Below the pieces are notes generated by a model. The model saw nothing but the letters and a program-made list of their open reading frames with translations. It did not search any database and was not told the origin of the DNA. A DNA stretch of 64,000 nt from Kribbella italica (lineage in GTDB: Bacteria > Actinomycetota > Actinomycetes > Propionibacteriales > Kribbellaceae). How positions within the stretch are numbered: the first letter of the stretch is position 1; every line of letters starts with the position of its first letter. The position numbers were made by a program, and so were the translations under genes. Below are positions 33,453-41,681 of the stretch, in pieces. The stretch covers positions 7,130,001-7,194,000 of the forward strand of contig NZ_JACHMY010000001.1 of the NCBI RefSeq assembly GCF_014205135.1, read 5' to 3'.

Positions 33453-35579
33453 TCAGCTCGAGGTGGGGACCTGCTCGCCCCTGCGCTGAACACCGGACTC
33501 CGATTTCGACACAGCCCAGGCAGGCATCCACCAGTTCGCATCCCCCAGCAGCTTCATCAACGCCGGTACGAGAACCAGCCGCACGATCGTCGCATCGACC
33601 AGCACCGCCGTCGCCAAGCCGAGCCCGAACATCTTCGCGGTCGGGTCATCAGCCAGCGAGAAGCTGACGAACACCGCGATCATGATCAGCGCCGCCGACG
33701 TGATCACCCGCCCGGTGGTCGCGATGCCGTGGATCGTCGACGCGGTGTTGTCGCCGGTCCGGACGTACTCCTCGCGGATCCGCGAGAGCAGGAAGACCTC
33801 GTAGTCCATCGAGAGCCCGAACACCACCGCGAACATGAACATCGGGATGAACGGCAGGATCGGAATCGTCGACTCCAGCCCGATCAGGTCCGCGGCCCAG
33901 CCCCACTGGAAGACCATCACCATCACGCCGAACGACGCGCCGATGCTGAGCAGGTTCATCAGCGCGGCCTTGAACGGTACGACGATCGACCGGAACAGCA
34001 CACTGAGCAGTACGACGGACAGCAGGATCACCGCACCGACGAACCACGGCAACCGATCGTTGACCTTGGCACCGACATCGGCCAGCGTCGCCGTCTGACC
34101 ACCGACATGAGCCTTCGCCGGACTGTCCCGCAGCACCGACGGAAACACCTCCCCACGCAGCCGCTCGACGGTCGTCATCGTGGCGTCGTCCTGCGGCCCG
34201 GTTGTCGGTACGGCGATCAGCGTCGCGACGCCCGCCGCCGTGTTCACCTCCGGCGGCGCGACCGACGCGATCCCGCGATCAGCCCGTACGGCGTCGTGCA
34301 GCGCCTGGACGACGCCCGGATCACGCGACACGTCGACCGCGATCACCAGCGGACCGTTGCTCCCGGCACCGAAGCCCGCCGCGACCAGGTCGTAGGCCCG
34401 GCGCTCGGTCCGCTGGACGGGCAGCGCGCCGTCGTCCGGCGTACCGACCCGGAGCGCGAGCACAGGCGCGGCCAGTGCGAGCAGCACGACGGTCGCGCTC
34501 ACGGCGTACGCGACGGCGTGCCTCGACACGTGCCCGGCCCATCGCTGCCAGCCCGAACCGGGGGAGCTGCGAACCCGTCGTACTCGAAGGCTGTTGATCC
34601 GGTGCCCGGCGAGCCCCAGGAATGCGGGCAGCAGCGTCAGCGAGGCGAGCACCATCGTCAGCACGATCAGCGAGATCGCGATCCCGCCCGCGGTCATGAA
34701 CGGTACGCCGGCCACGACCAGCCCCAGAATCGCGATCACCACGGTGCCGCCCGCGAAGACCACCGCCCGCCCGGCCGTCGCGACCGCCTGCCCGACCGCT
34801 TCGTCGACGGGCACCCCGCGGGCGAGGAACTCGCGATGCCGGGTGACGATGACGAGTGCGTAGTCGATGCCGACGCCGAGCCCGATCATGCTGCCGAGAA
34901 CGGGTGCCCAGCTGGGCAGCTCGACGAGGTAGGTGACCAGCGACAGCGAGCTGATCGCCAGCGCGAGGCCGAACAGGGCCATCCCGATCGGCAGCCCCAT
35001 CGCGATGATCGATCCGAACGCGACCAGCAGGACGACCATCGCGGCGATCAAGCCGAACGCCTCGGCGAGACCGGGCTGCGCTTCCTCGAACGCGTAGAAC
35101 AGGTCGCCGCCCAGCTCGACCCGGAGCGGGGACTGCACGGCGATCAGGGTCTTGAGCTGCTCGAGATCGCTCGGTTCGAGCTCGTCGAGCACCGGGTACT
35201 GAATCCGGACGAGGCCGACCCGACCGTCGGGCGAGATCACGGGATCGCTTGCCGACAGCACGTGCGGCAACGCGGCGGCAGTCGCGCGGAGCTTCGTCAG
35301 CGCCGCCTGCTGCTCGGCGCCGGCGAGGGTCGCTTGTTCGTCGTACGGCGTGACGACGACCTGCGCGGTCAGCCCGGCCTGGTCCGTTCCCGCGGCCGAC
35401 AGCAGATCGGTCGCGTACTGCGAGTCGACGCCGGGCGCGCCGAACGACTCCTCGAGCTTCTTGCCGAAGGCACCCGAGGCCGCGACCACGAGCGCGGCGA
35501 CGACCAGCCACGCACCGATCACCACCCAGGGCCGGCGGGCGGCGTACCGGCCCAGCCTGTACAGGTTCGACGTCATCAT
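33453..35579 (-). CDS. MMPL/RND-family membrane transporter
   Basis: A 708-residue transporter of the actinobacterial MmpL type. An N-terminal membrane helix (WVVIGAWLVVAALVVAASGAFG) is followed by an outside domain. The first membrane bundle contains GLGVGIDYALVIVTRHREF, the conserved Asp-Tyr pair of the proton relay. A second outside domain and a second bundle follow (FGLSMDYEVFLLSRIREEY). MmpL proteins export lipids or siderophores by proton antiport. No lipid-synthesis genes are next to it. A two-component system is encoded divergently 150 bases away. Confidence 0.93.
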   Translation of the reverse strand: MMTSNLYRLGRYAARRPWVVIGAWLVVAALVVAASGAFGKKLEESFGAPGVDSQYATDLLSAAGTDQAGLTAQVVVTPYDEQATLAGAEQQAALTKLRATAAALPHVLSASDPVISPDGRVGLVRIQYPVLDELEPSDLEQLKTLIAVQSPLRVELGGDLFYAFEEAQPGLAEAFGLIAAMVVLLVAFGSIIAMGLPIGMALFGLALAISSLSLVTYLVELPSWAPVLGSMIGLGVGIDYALVIVTRHREFLARGVPVDEAVGQAVATAGRAVVFAGGTVVIAILGLVVAGVPFMTAGGIAISLIVLTMVLASLTLLPAFLGLAGHRINSLRVRRVRSSPGSGWQRWAGHVSRHAVAYAVSATVVLLALAAPVLALRVGTPDDGALPVQRTERRAYDLVAAGFGAGSNGPLVIAVDVSRDPGVVQALHDAVRADRGIASVAPPEVNTAAGVATLIAVPTTGPQDDATMTTVERLRGEVFPSVLRDSPAKAHVGGQTATLADVGAKVNDRLPWFVGAVILLSVVLLSVLFRSIVVPFKAALMNLLSIGASFGVMVMVFQWGWAADLIGLESTIPILPFIPMFMFAVVFGLSMDYEVFLLSRIREEYVRTGDNTASTIHGIATTGRVITSAALIMIAVFVSFSLADDPTAKMFGLGLATAVLVDATIVRLVLVPALMKLLGDANWWMPAWAVSKSESGVQRRGEQVPTSS

Positions 35580-35719
35580 GGATCCCTTCAGCCAGAGTTG
35601 GTCTCAAGCCTGTGACCGGCGGGCCGGCCGCACCTCGGGCGATGAGCCGGACTTTCCTCGGCCGATCGGCCGGGTCGCGTCCCGTACTTTGAGCCGATCC
35701 GCGCGGCGCCCGGAGTCAT

Positions 35720-35731
35720 TACGCTGTGTGC
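35720..35731 (+). promoter_or_regulatory. -10 box for leaderless histidine kinase transcript
   Basis: TACGCT at 35720-35725 lies 6 bases before ATG 35732, the same spacing seen at several other genes of the window. Confidence 0.4.
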
Positions 35732-36865
35732 ATGGTGAGAACCGCTCTCCGGTCGCTGCTGGCCGAGCCGCGCGCGCCACAACCGCCTCAGCGGGTGTGG
35801 CGGGATTGGGCACTGGTCGCCGGGCTGCTGATCGCGGCGGTTCTCGAGGGTGTGTTCCGTTCGGACCTCGTGTGGCGGCCGGTCGGAGTGGCCGTCGCCC
35901 TGGTCACCGCCTGCGCGATGCTTTGGCGTCGTACGCATCCGTTGGCGGTGGTCTGCGCCGTGTTCGGCACGGTGATCGTGGTCGACATCGTGGCGCTGAT
36001 CGGCGATCGCACGCCGTTCGGTCTCTACACGATGATCTGCATCATCCTGCTGCCGTACGCCTTGGCCCGCTGGGGATCCGGCCGCGACATCCTAATCGGA
36101 TTCGCGGTCATCCTGGTCGCGATGGTGCTGGGCATCGTGAGCGACTTCACCGGGTACGCCGAAGCGATCTTCGGCAGCATCTTCCTGCTGTTCCCGGCGA
36201 CCCTCGCCGCCGCGGTCCGTTACCGGGGGACCGCCCGGCTCCGCGAGCGCGACCAAGTCCGGCTCCGCGAACGCGAACAGCTGGCCCGCGAGCTGCACGA
36301 CACGGTCGCCCACCACGTCTCGGCCATCGTCATCCGCGCCCAGGCCGGCCAGGCCGTCGCGGCTGGTCGTCCGGAGGCAGCCGTCGAAGCACTCGCCGTG
36401 ATCGAGTCGGAGGGCGCCCGAACGCTCGCCGAGCTGCGCACGATGGTCGGCGTACTGCGCGACGACGGCACCGCCGCACTCGCGCCCCAACCGGGCCTCG
36501 CCGACCTGCAGGTCTTGGCCGACGCTCAGCCGCGCGTCGAGCTCACGATGTCGGGCGCCTTGGACGACCTCGGCCCAGCCGTCGGCGCCGCGATCTACCG
36601 CATCGCGCAGGAGTCGATCACCAACGCCACCCGGCACGCACGACACGCGACCCGCATCGAGGTCGACCTCACGTCGTACGGCGAGACTGTGCGCCTGACC
36701 ATCCACGACGACGGAGAGCCGACCACGATGAACCCCTCCGGCTACGGCCTCCCCGGCATGACCGAACGCGCTTTGCTGCTGGGCGGCACGCTGGCTGCCG
36801 GCCCCGACCCGCACCGCGGCTGGACCGTCACAGCGGTCCTTCCCCGTACGGCGGCCCGCCAATGA
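35732..36865 (+). CDS. sensor histidine kinase (HisKA_3 type)
   Basis: A 377-residue membrane kinase with about five hydrophobic segments in residues 25-160. It has the phospho-acceptor box ELHDTVAHHVSAIVIRAQ and an HATPase domain (QESITNATRHARHATRI, GYGLPGMTERA). The response regulator gene follows after 25 bases. The divergent MMPL gene is a candidate target. Confidence 0.9.
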   Translation: MVRTALRSLLAEPRAPQPPQRVWRDWALVAGLLIAAVLEGVFRSDLVWRPVGVAVALVTACAMLWRRTHPLAVVCAVFGTVIVVDIVALIGDRTPFGLYTMICIILLPYALARWGSGRDILIGFAVILVAMVLGIVSDFTGYAEAIFGSIFLLFPATLAAAVRYRGTARLRERDQVRLREREQLARELHDTVAHHVSAIVIRAQAGQAVAAGRPEAAVEALAVIESEGARTLAELRTMVGVLRDDGTAALAPQPGLADLQVLADAQPRVELTMSGALDDLGPAVGAAIYRIAQESITNATRHARHATRIEVDLTSYGETVRLTIHDDGEPTTMNPSGYGLPGMTERALLLGGTLAAGPDPHRGWTVTAVLPRTAARQ

Positions 36866-36890
36866 GCCGCGCCCGCACGACGGCCGCCCG

Positions 36891-37538
36891 ATGACCATCC
36901 GAGTCCTCGTCGCCGACGACCAAGACCTCGTCCGAACCGGCCTCGCGATGATCCTCGACGCCCAACCCGGCATCGAGGTCATCGCCCAAGCCGCCGACGG
37001 CCTCGAAGCCGTCGAGCTCGCCCGCCGCCAACGCCCCGACGTCTGCCTCCTCGACATCAGAATGCCCGGCCTCGACGGCATAGCCGTCACCCGAGAACTA
37101 GCCGGCCCCGGCGTCCAAGACCCGATCCCGATCGTCGTGATCACCACGTTCGACCTGGACGAGTACGTCTACGGAGCCCTGAAAGCAGGAGCCCGAGGCT
37201 TCCTCCTCAAAGACGCCGGCCCCGACCTCCTGGTCCAGGCCCTCCAAGCAGCAGCCAACGGCGACGCCCTGATAGCCCCCAAAATCACCGCCCGCCTCCT
37301 AGCCGCCTTCGCCGCCCCCACAACCCCACCCCAACCCCTGGACCCCCTCACCACCCGCGAAGAGGAAGTCCTCCTAGCCGCAGCCGCCGGCCGAACCAAC
37401 GCCGAAATAGCCGCCGACCTCCACATCAGCCTCAGCACCGTCAAAACCCACCTCACCAGCCTGATGCTCAAAATCGGCGCCCGAAACCGAGTAGAACTAG
37501 CCATCTGGACCTACGAAACCAACCGCATCCCCCGCTAA
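36891..37538 (+). CDS. NarL/LuxR-family response regulator
   Basis: A 215-residue regulator. The receiver has ADDQ, the acceptor Asp in VCLLDIRMPGLDG, Thr in VVITTFD and Lys in FLLKDAG. The C-terminal helix-turn-helix is RTNAEIAADLHISLSTVKTHLTSLM. It is the partner of kinase 35732-36865. Confidence 0.93.
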   Translation: MTIRVLVADDQDLVRTGLAMILDAQPGIEVIAQAADGLEAVELARRQRPDVCLLDIRMPGLDGIAVTRELAGPGVQDPIPIVVITTFDLDEYVYGALKAGARGFLLKDAGPDLLVQALQAAANGDALIAPKITARLLAAFAAPTTPPQPLDPLTTREEEVLLAAAAGRTNAEIAADLHISLSTVKTHLTSLMLKIGARNRVELAIWTYETNRIPR

Positions 37539-37548
37539 GAGCCTTCAT

Positions 37549-38179
37549 CCCACGCGGTCTCCGCAGCCGCCTTCCGTCGCTACGCTCCTCCAGGCGCCCG
37601 CTACGCCCGCTCCCGCCCACCCTCCGGCTTATCGCCGGCGGAGTCTGCCGGCTTAACGCCGGCCTGCGGCCTGCTTGCGCAGGCAAATCCGGCTAGCGCC
37701 GGAGTACCGGCTTATCGCCGGACCTTCCGGCTGGCGCCGGGTACGCGGGCTTGTCGCCCGCTCCGCGCTTATCGCGCGTGCCTGCCGCAGGTGCTGCCTA
37801 TGCGTCGACAACCTGGAACCACTTACAGGCGAGGAGATTCAAGTTGAGCGCAGAGCCGGGCGACTTGGCGCGGAGCGATCTGCAGGTGCCGACCCGTTGA
37901 GCACGACCAGGTCCGCGGCCTGGTGAGAGTTGTCGAACACATCGGCGGTAGCCAGAAGTGACCACGGATAGTTAGGCGCCTACGCCAGCCACAGAATGGT
38001 CGCCGCGCGATAGCGCGCACCGCGGGTGTCAGCCCGCCAAACGCCGGCGCTAGCCGGGCAACGCCTGCGCCAAGCAGGCAGCAAACCGCCGGCGCCAAGC
38101 CGGAGGGTGGGCGGGAGCCGAGCGCAGCGGCCGCCTGGAGGAGCGTAGCGACGGAAGGCGGCTGCGTAGCTCGCGTGGG
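37549..38179. repeat. large inverted structure made of oriented mini-hairpins
   Basis: The outer arms 37549-37641 and about 38087-38179 are imperfect inverted copies of ~93 bases. Inside the left arm lie eight short hairpins between 37624 and 37778, each of form stem-GC-loop-GC-stem with loops TTATC, TTAAC, TTGC, TAGC, TTATC, TGGC, TTGTC and TTATC. Stems differ but stay paired (CCGGC/GCCGG, GCCTGC/GCAGGC, GCGGGC/GCCCGC, CGCGC/GCGCG). The right arm has five such hairpins in the opposite orientation (38004-38103). The central ~180 bases (37800-37980) hold no recognisable gene. The structure begins 10 bases after the response regulator stop and ends beside the displaced tRNA terminator. Confidence 0.75.
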
Positions 38180-38180
38180 A

Positions 38181-38212
38181 AAGAAAAATCCCTCCCCGGA
38201 AGCCGGAGAGGG
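38181..38212 (-). terminator. intrinsic terminator, originally of tRNA-Phe
   Basis: On the minus strand a stem (CCCTCTCCGG with CCGGGGAGGG, one G-U pair) is followed by TTTTTCTT. It lies 5 bases past the attL repeat, so before integration it stood directly behind tRNA-Phe. Confidence 0.75.
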
Positions 38213-38216
38213 TTGA

Positions 38217-38261
38217 TGTGGTCAGGGGCGGTCTCGAACCGCCGACCTTCCGCTTTTCAGG
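38217..38261. repeat. attL
   Basis: A 45-base copy of the tRNA-Phe 3' end (from the anticodon loop through the acceptor strand), identical to 56667-56711. The upstream tRNA half is missing here, so this is the displaced 3' end. Confidence 0.93.
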
Positions 38262-38365
38262 TCGCGAGACCGCAGCACAGAGCACGATCGTGACTGCCGC
38301 TCCGGGTGCTGCGAGGGCCTGAGGGATGGTCGCTAGAGGCCGATGTTGCTACAGCGACAGCTACA

Positions 38366-38450
38366 CCGAACACCCGAATCCCCCTATGTTCCAGCCCCTC
38401 ACTGCCCCAGGTTGCAGGAGGCTAGAACATAGGGGGATTCGGGTGTTCGG
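38366..38450. repeat. 26-bp perfect inverted repeat inside the left end
   Basis: Arms 38366-38391 and 38425-38450 are perfect reverse complements (starting CCGAACACCCGAATCC) with a 33-base spacer. No ORF spans them. They lie about 105 bases inside attL, so may be a recombination, replication or transfer site, or a strong transcriptional insulator. Confidence 0.75.
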
Positions 38451-38529
38451 CCTTGCGGGGAGTTACGGCGGGATGGGCACCCGGGACAGGGGGATCAGCG
38501 GTCAGGTCGTGCGCATCCCTGAGAGGCAA

Positions 38530-38632
38530 GCCGGGACAGCCGGGACAGCCCGGGTCGGGAGGTGTCCCGGCTCGCCAGGGGTAAAACCCCAGGTCAGAGT
38601 GTTGCCGGGACAGCCGGGACAGCCGGGACAGG
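38530..38632. repeat. 103-bp iteron block, left copy
   Basis: Read on the minus strand: three tandem copies of CTGTCCCGG, a 45-base core, a 12-base variable part, then two more CTGTCCCGG copies. By my count 84 of 103 positions match the block at 55006-55108, with no gaps and opposite orientation. The HTH gene 38746-38997 begins 113 bases further on. Confidence 0.8.
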
Positions 38633-38745
38633 GGACAGACACCGCGCGGGGGCAGCAAGCGTCATTCTCCCGATTGCAGCTCGACACGGTGGTGACGAGT
38701 TCGACACGCTCGTCGGCGTAGGTCGGCGTCCGACAGAATGATCGA

Positions 38746-38997
38746 GTGACTGACTCAAAACCTGATCCGCAGGCCGACTGGTGGACAACAAGTGACGTAG
38801 CCGCCTTCCTCGGCCTTCGAGTAGGCACGATCAGTTCGTATCGCCAGCGTGGCCAGATGCCTGCACCTGACGAGACGTTCGGGCGGACTCACGTTTGGAA
38901 GCCCACCCGCATCATTGAATGGCATGAGGGACGGCCACGGCCAGGTGTAGGCGGCCGACCGATCGATGAAGAAGACTCAAGCGCTTCCGACCTCTAA
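38746..38997 (+). CDS. excisionase-like / MerR-type HTH protein
   Basis: An 83-residue protein. Residues 12-60 form a MerR/Xis-like winged helix-turn-helix (WWTTSDVAAFLGLRVGTISSY, then HVWKPTRIIEWHEGRP), and the tail is acidic. The leaderless -10 box CAGAAT (38734-38739) lies 6 bases before GTG 38746. It follows the left 103-bp iteron block, as xis follows the right block, so it may bind the same sequence. A second recombination directionality factor or a replication or transfer regulator is possible. Confidence 0.72.
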   Translation: MTDSKPDPQADWWTTSDVAAFLGLRVGTISSYRQRGQMPAPDETFGRTHVWKPTRIIEWHEGRPRPGVGGRPIDEEDSSASDL

Positions 38998-39022
38998 CGG
39001 GCCTCCAGCCAGTGCCCGGCTT

Positions 39023-39373
39023 TCATGCGAGTGACGGCCACCGCACGGTGACTACGACCGCATCCGCCACCGCGTGCCAGGAATGATCGGTCCCTGGTCC
39101 CCAGACTGCGTAGTCACCCTGGCGTTGAAGTGTCACGCTCTCACCGGGCAGATCGAGCCGGAAAGTGCCACTGACGAGGATTAGCAGCGTGGTCCTCTTC
39201 TCGCCGGCTGTCCACTCCGGTCGAGTCTGGCCAGCCGGGTGGACGCCCCACTTCACCTCCAGATCTCCAGTGGCTCGGAGTGAGTCGGACGGCTCGATGA
39301 AATGTCCGAGCATCCATCCGCGGTGCTGGTCGCCTTCGTCGTTGGCGTTGCCGGTATGCCACTCTGCGGGCAT
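39023..39373 (-). CDS. cupin-domain protein
   Basis: A 116-residue small beta-barrel protein. Cupin-like strands are visible (VKWGVHPAGQTRPEWTAGEKRTTLLILVSGTFRLDL; DYAVWGPGTDHSWHAVADAVVVTVRWP). ATG 39373 overlaps the stop of the XRE-Nudix gene, so the two are translationally coupled. Its role may be tied to the nucleotide- or signal-handling of that gene. It may bind a small molecule; metal ligands are only partly conserved. Confidence 0.7.
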   Translation of the reverse strand: MPAEWHTGNANDEGDQHRGWMLGHFIEPSDSLRATGDLEVKWGVHPAGQTRPEWTAGEKRTTLLILVSGTFRLDLPGESVTLQRQGDYAVWGPGTDHSWHAVADAVVVTVRWPSLA

Positions 39374-40929
39374 CAGGTCTCCTCTGAGATTTGGGGGATG
39401 GCGACGCGTTCGCCTCCGAGCTGCGACAGGCGGAGGAGGCCGCGGATCAGAGCGAACAGTCCTTCGTTGCCCCAACGTTGATCGTGGATCAGGTGGCTGA
39501 GTGCCGAGGTGTCGCGAGTGGAGTACTGCTGTACATGGTTGGCCTCCCAGTTGGCCATCACCTGGCCGCCGAATTTGTCCCACCAGTGTTCATCATGGAT
39601 GGCCGTCAGGGCGGCGAACTCGTAGTTTCCGGTCAGGATGTTGACGCCAAGCCCGGTGCACTCCATCCGCCAGGTCTCCGGTTCCGGCCGATCAATCAGC
39701 CAGCGCATCGGCTCCGACATTCGGCTCGGGTGGATCGGGTCCGCAACGCCTTGACCCCCGAGTTCGAGATCGTCTCGGCCGAACAGTTCCTCCTCAAGCT
39801 CCCGCTGGAGTGTCATCGACAGGTGCGCGTCATCCGTGAAGTTGACGAGCGGCTGATGGAACGCCTTTGGGATAACGGCGAGCTGACCGTTGCCGTTGAC
39901 GACCTGGCCGGAGCGCTCCTGCACTAGCAGCACATAGTCAGCGGGGCGACCGCTACGGCTCGCTGGACGCGCCGCGGCGAACAGTGACAGGACGCCGCCG
40001 GCAGGCGCCCGGGTCGCCAGATCCAACGCGTGGCCGGCGTCGGGGAGATACCGCGAGCGCAGCGGCAAGTGGTCCCAGTCGGCTTGACCCGTGGCTACGG
40101 CCTCGACCAGCTCTGTCGCGATCAGGTCAGTGGTGAGCGCGTAGTCGCGAAACCGTCCAAGCCTGAACGATCCAGAGACTCCAGCATGGTCGAATCTTGC
40201 GCCTGTGAGCGCGTACAGGTGGGCATCAAAGAACCGCGAGCCCGTCGCCACAATCTCCGCCATGCGGTTAGCTGCTGCGACCTGCGCCAAGGCGTCAAGT
40301 CGGATCGGCTCCGCGGGAGATCGGTCCAGCTCGAACCGATCATTCCCGGCACCCAATGAAACTGGCTGGCCAAGCCAACTGTCGCGGACGAGCATCGTGG
40401 TGGTGATGCACCCGAGGCCTGTCTCCGCGCGGTAGAGGTGGGTGCCGCTCTCGATCCCTGGTTGGTACAGGGCTGCGGTGGCATCGGAAAGTGTCGCCCG
40501 ACCTACCTTGCTGCGCTCGCGATCGAGCCTGCGGATCGTTCGTTGATCAAGGTGTCCAAGTCGAGACAGGACAGAGGCTTCCGTCGTGCCGTCGGGCAGC
40601 CCGGCAGACTCGTCTAGCCAGTCGATCGCGTGATGGAGGTCTCGGCCGATGTGGTCCAGCGCTCCGGGATCGGCCACCGGCCCGGCAACGATCCGGTCTC
40701 CCTCGAACGACTGGGCAAATCGTGCTTGCTGGTCATTGTCAGCTTGGCGGTGCGCCGTATCGAGTGCCTGTTGCAGCACTGGAACCGGCACCATCGCAGG
40801 ACGGGCGTGCCAGTTGGCGATGGTGCGAACAGCGACGCCGAGATGCTCCGCAAAGGCCTCATTAGTTAGGCGGAGTGCGTGCTGTAGCGCCGTAGCTTGC
40901 GCGCCCGTCCAAGTGCCAATCACCCGCAT
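39373..40929 (-). CDS. XRE-type regulator with C-terminal Nudix-like domain
   Basis: A 518-residue protein. The N-terminal HTH (LRLTNEAFAEHLGVAVRTIANWHARP) is followed by a long helical region. The C-terminal ~200 residues contain a Nudix-like box, RELEEELFGRDDLE, where the last canonical Gly-hydrophobic pair is imperfect. Start ATG 40929 is preferred because GGGAG lies 5 bases upstream. AICEs often carry Nudix proteins near the control region; in pSAM2 the Nudix protein Pif gives conjugal immunity. A regulatory or immunity role is inferred, not shown. Confidence 0.72.
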   Translation of the reverse strand: MRVIGTWTGAQATALQHALRLTNEAFAEHLGVAVRTIANWHARPAMVPVPVLQQALDTAHRQADNDQQARFAQSFEGDRIVAGPVADPGALDHIGRDLHHAIDWLDESAGLPDGTTEASVLSRLGHLDQRTIRRLDRERSKVGRATLSDATAALYQPGIESGTHLYRAETGLGCITTTMLVRDSWLGQPVSLGAGNDRFELDRSPAEPIRLDALAQVAAANRMAEIVATGSRFFDAHLYALTGARFDHAGVSGSFRLGRFRDYALTTDLIATELVEAVATGQADWDHLPLRSRYLPDAGHALDLATRAPAGGVLSLFAAARPASRSGRPADYVLLVQERSGQVVNGNGQLAVIPKAFHQPLVNFTDDAHLSMTLQRELEEELFGRDDLELGGQGVADPIHPSRMSEPMRWLIDRPEPETWRMECTGLGVNILTGNYEFAALTAIHDEHWWDKFGGQVMANWEANHVQQYSTRDTSALSHLIHDQRWGNEGLFALIRGLLRLSQLGGERVAIPQISEET

Positions 40930-40976
40930 GTCGACTCCCTGTTGCGTTGCTGGTGCACTGCCGATGCATGCCCAGG

Positions 40977-41327
40977 TCATGGGGATTCTCGACCCACGCC
41001 GGTTGTCTTAGACACATGAGATTCGAGGCTCGCAGTACGGCGCTCGACCGCGGCAAGTCGGTCCGCAAGATCATTCAGTTGATCTTGAACGGACGGCTGC
41101 CCTTTCGGGGAGACGACCTTGGCAGGTGCTCCCCGTCCCGTCGCGATCAAACCTTCATCGCGCAGGACCTTCAGTGCCTGCTTCGCGGTCATGTGGGAAA
41201 TCCCGAAACGTTCGGTCAGCTCGGCAATGGGCGGGAGAGGTGCTCCGACGCTGTGCTTGCCATCCCGAATCTCGGCCCGCAGGGCGCTGGCCACCCGGTC
41301 GTACTTGGCGCTGGTCTCGGCGGTCAT
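40977..41327 (-). CDS. GntR-family repressor (KorSA-like)
   Basis: A 116-residue protein with a GntR winged helix-turn-helix (KYDRVASALRAEIRDG, LPPIAELTERFGISHMTAKQALKVL) and a short C-terminal coiled coil (QLNDLADRLAAVERRTASLE) in place of an effector domain. It is divergent from the element's main operon, with two palindromic operators between them. This matches the KorSA/KorA type of transfer repressors. It probably silences the promoter at 41376 and its own gene. Confidence 0.85.
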   Translation of the reverse strand: MTAETSAKYDRVASALRAEIRDGKHSVGAPLPPIAELTERFGISHMTAKQALKVLRDEGLIATGRGAPAKVVSPKGQPSVQDQLNDLADRLAAVERRTASLESHVSKTTGVGRESP

Positions 41328-41375
41328 GGTCCAAGCGTAGCGAGATAGCTAGATAAGTCCCACCCCGCGCATGGG

Positions 41376-41427
41376 TTGACAGAGAGTACTGAGTCAGTCA
41401 GTATTTTGAGTACTGACTCAGTCAGTA
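41376..41427 (+). promoter_or_regulatory. main operon promoter with two GntR operators
   Basis: TTGACA (41376-41381), a 17-base spacer and CAGTAT (41399-41404) form a sigma-70 promoter. Two 19-base copies (41385-41403 and 41409-41427, 24 bases apart) each contain the palindrome TACTGA-N5-TCAGTA. The first lies between -35 and -10 and the second covers the start site, an ideal repressor arrangement for the divergent GntR protein. Confidence 0.75.
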
Positions 41428-41459
41428 AAGATCACGTCTGGAGAGGATGGAGAGCGGAG

Positions 41460-41681
41460 ATGGAGCTGGCGATCTTCGGCCTGGTGCTGTTGTCGGCGCT
41501 GGTCTTGATGTGTTGGAAGAACTTCACGACCGGTCTGGTCGCGGTGATCGCGTTGATGTTGGGCGTGACGATCGCGAACAGTGGTGGTCTGTTGTCGGAG
41601 CCGTCGCAGGACTTCACCAACGGGACGCGGACGACGATCGGCAAGCTCGGTGCCGCGCTGTTCAACGGTGGTGGCCGGTGA
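41460..41681 (+). CDS. small membrane protein
   Basis: A 73-residue product with two hydrophobic segments (LAIFGLVLLSALVLMCW and GLVAVIALMLGVTIA). It is the first gene of the element's main operon, downstream of the repressed promoter. ATG 41460 has a GAGCGGAG ribosome site; an upstream TTG start would lie inside the promoter. It may be a spread or mating-pore component, which is uncertain. Confidence 0.65.
   Translation: MELAIFGLVLLSALVLMCWKNFTTGLVAVIALMLGVTIANSGGLLSEPSQDFTNGTRTTIGKLGAALFNGGGR

Noticed and set aside
33393..35615. 740-codon plus-strand ORF
   Set aside because: It lies antisense to the clear MMPL transporter gene and is a compositional shadow of Arg, Asp and Gln-rich codons.
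37624..38103. CRISPR array
   Set aside because: The units are self-complementary hairpins of 14-17 bases with variable stems and no regular spacers, and no cas genes are present.
38217..38261. Second tRNA-Phe gene at attL
   Set aside because: Only the 3' part of the tRNA is present; D arm and 5' acceptor strand are missing.
41376..41459. Upstream TTG start for the first gene of the element operon
   Set aside because: The TTG is the -35 box of the promoter, and ATG 41460 has a good ribosome site.
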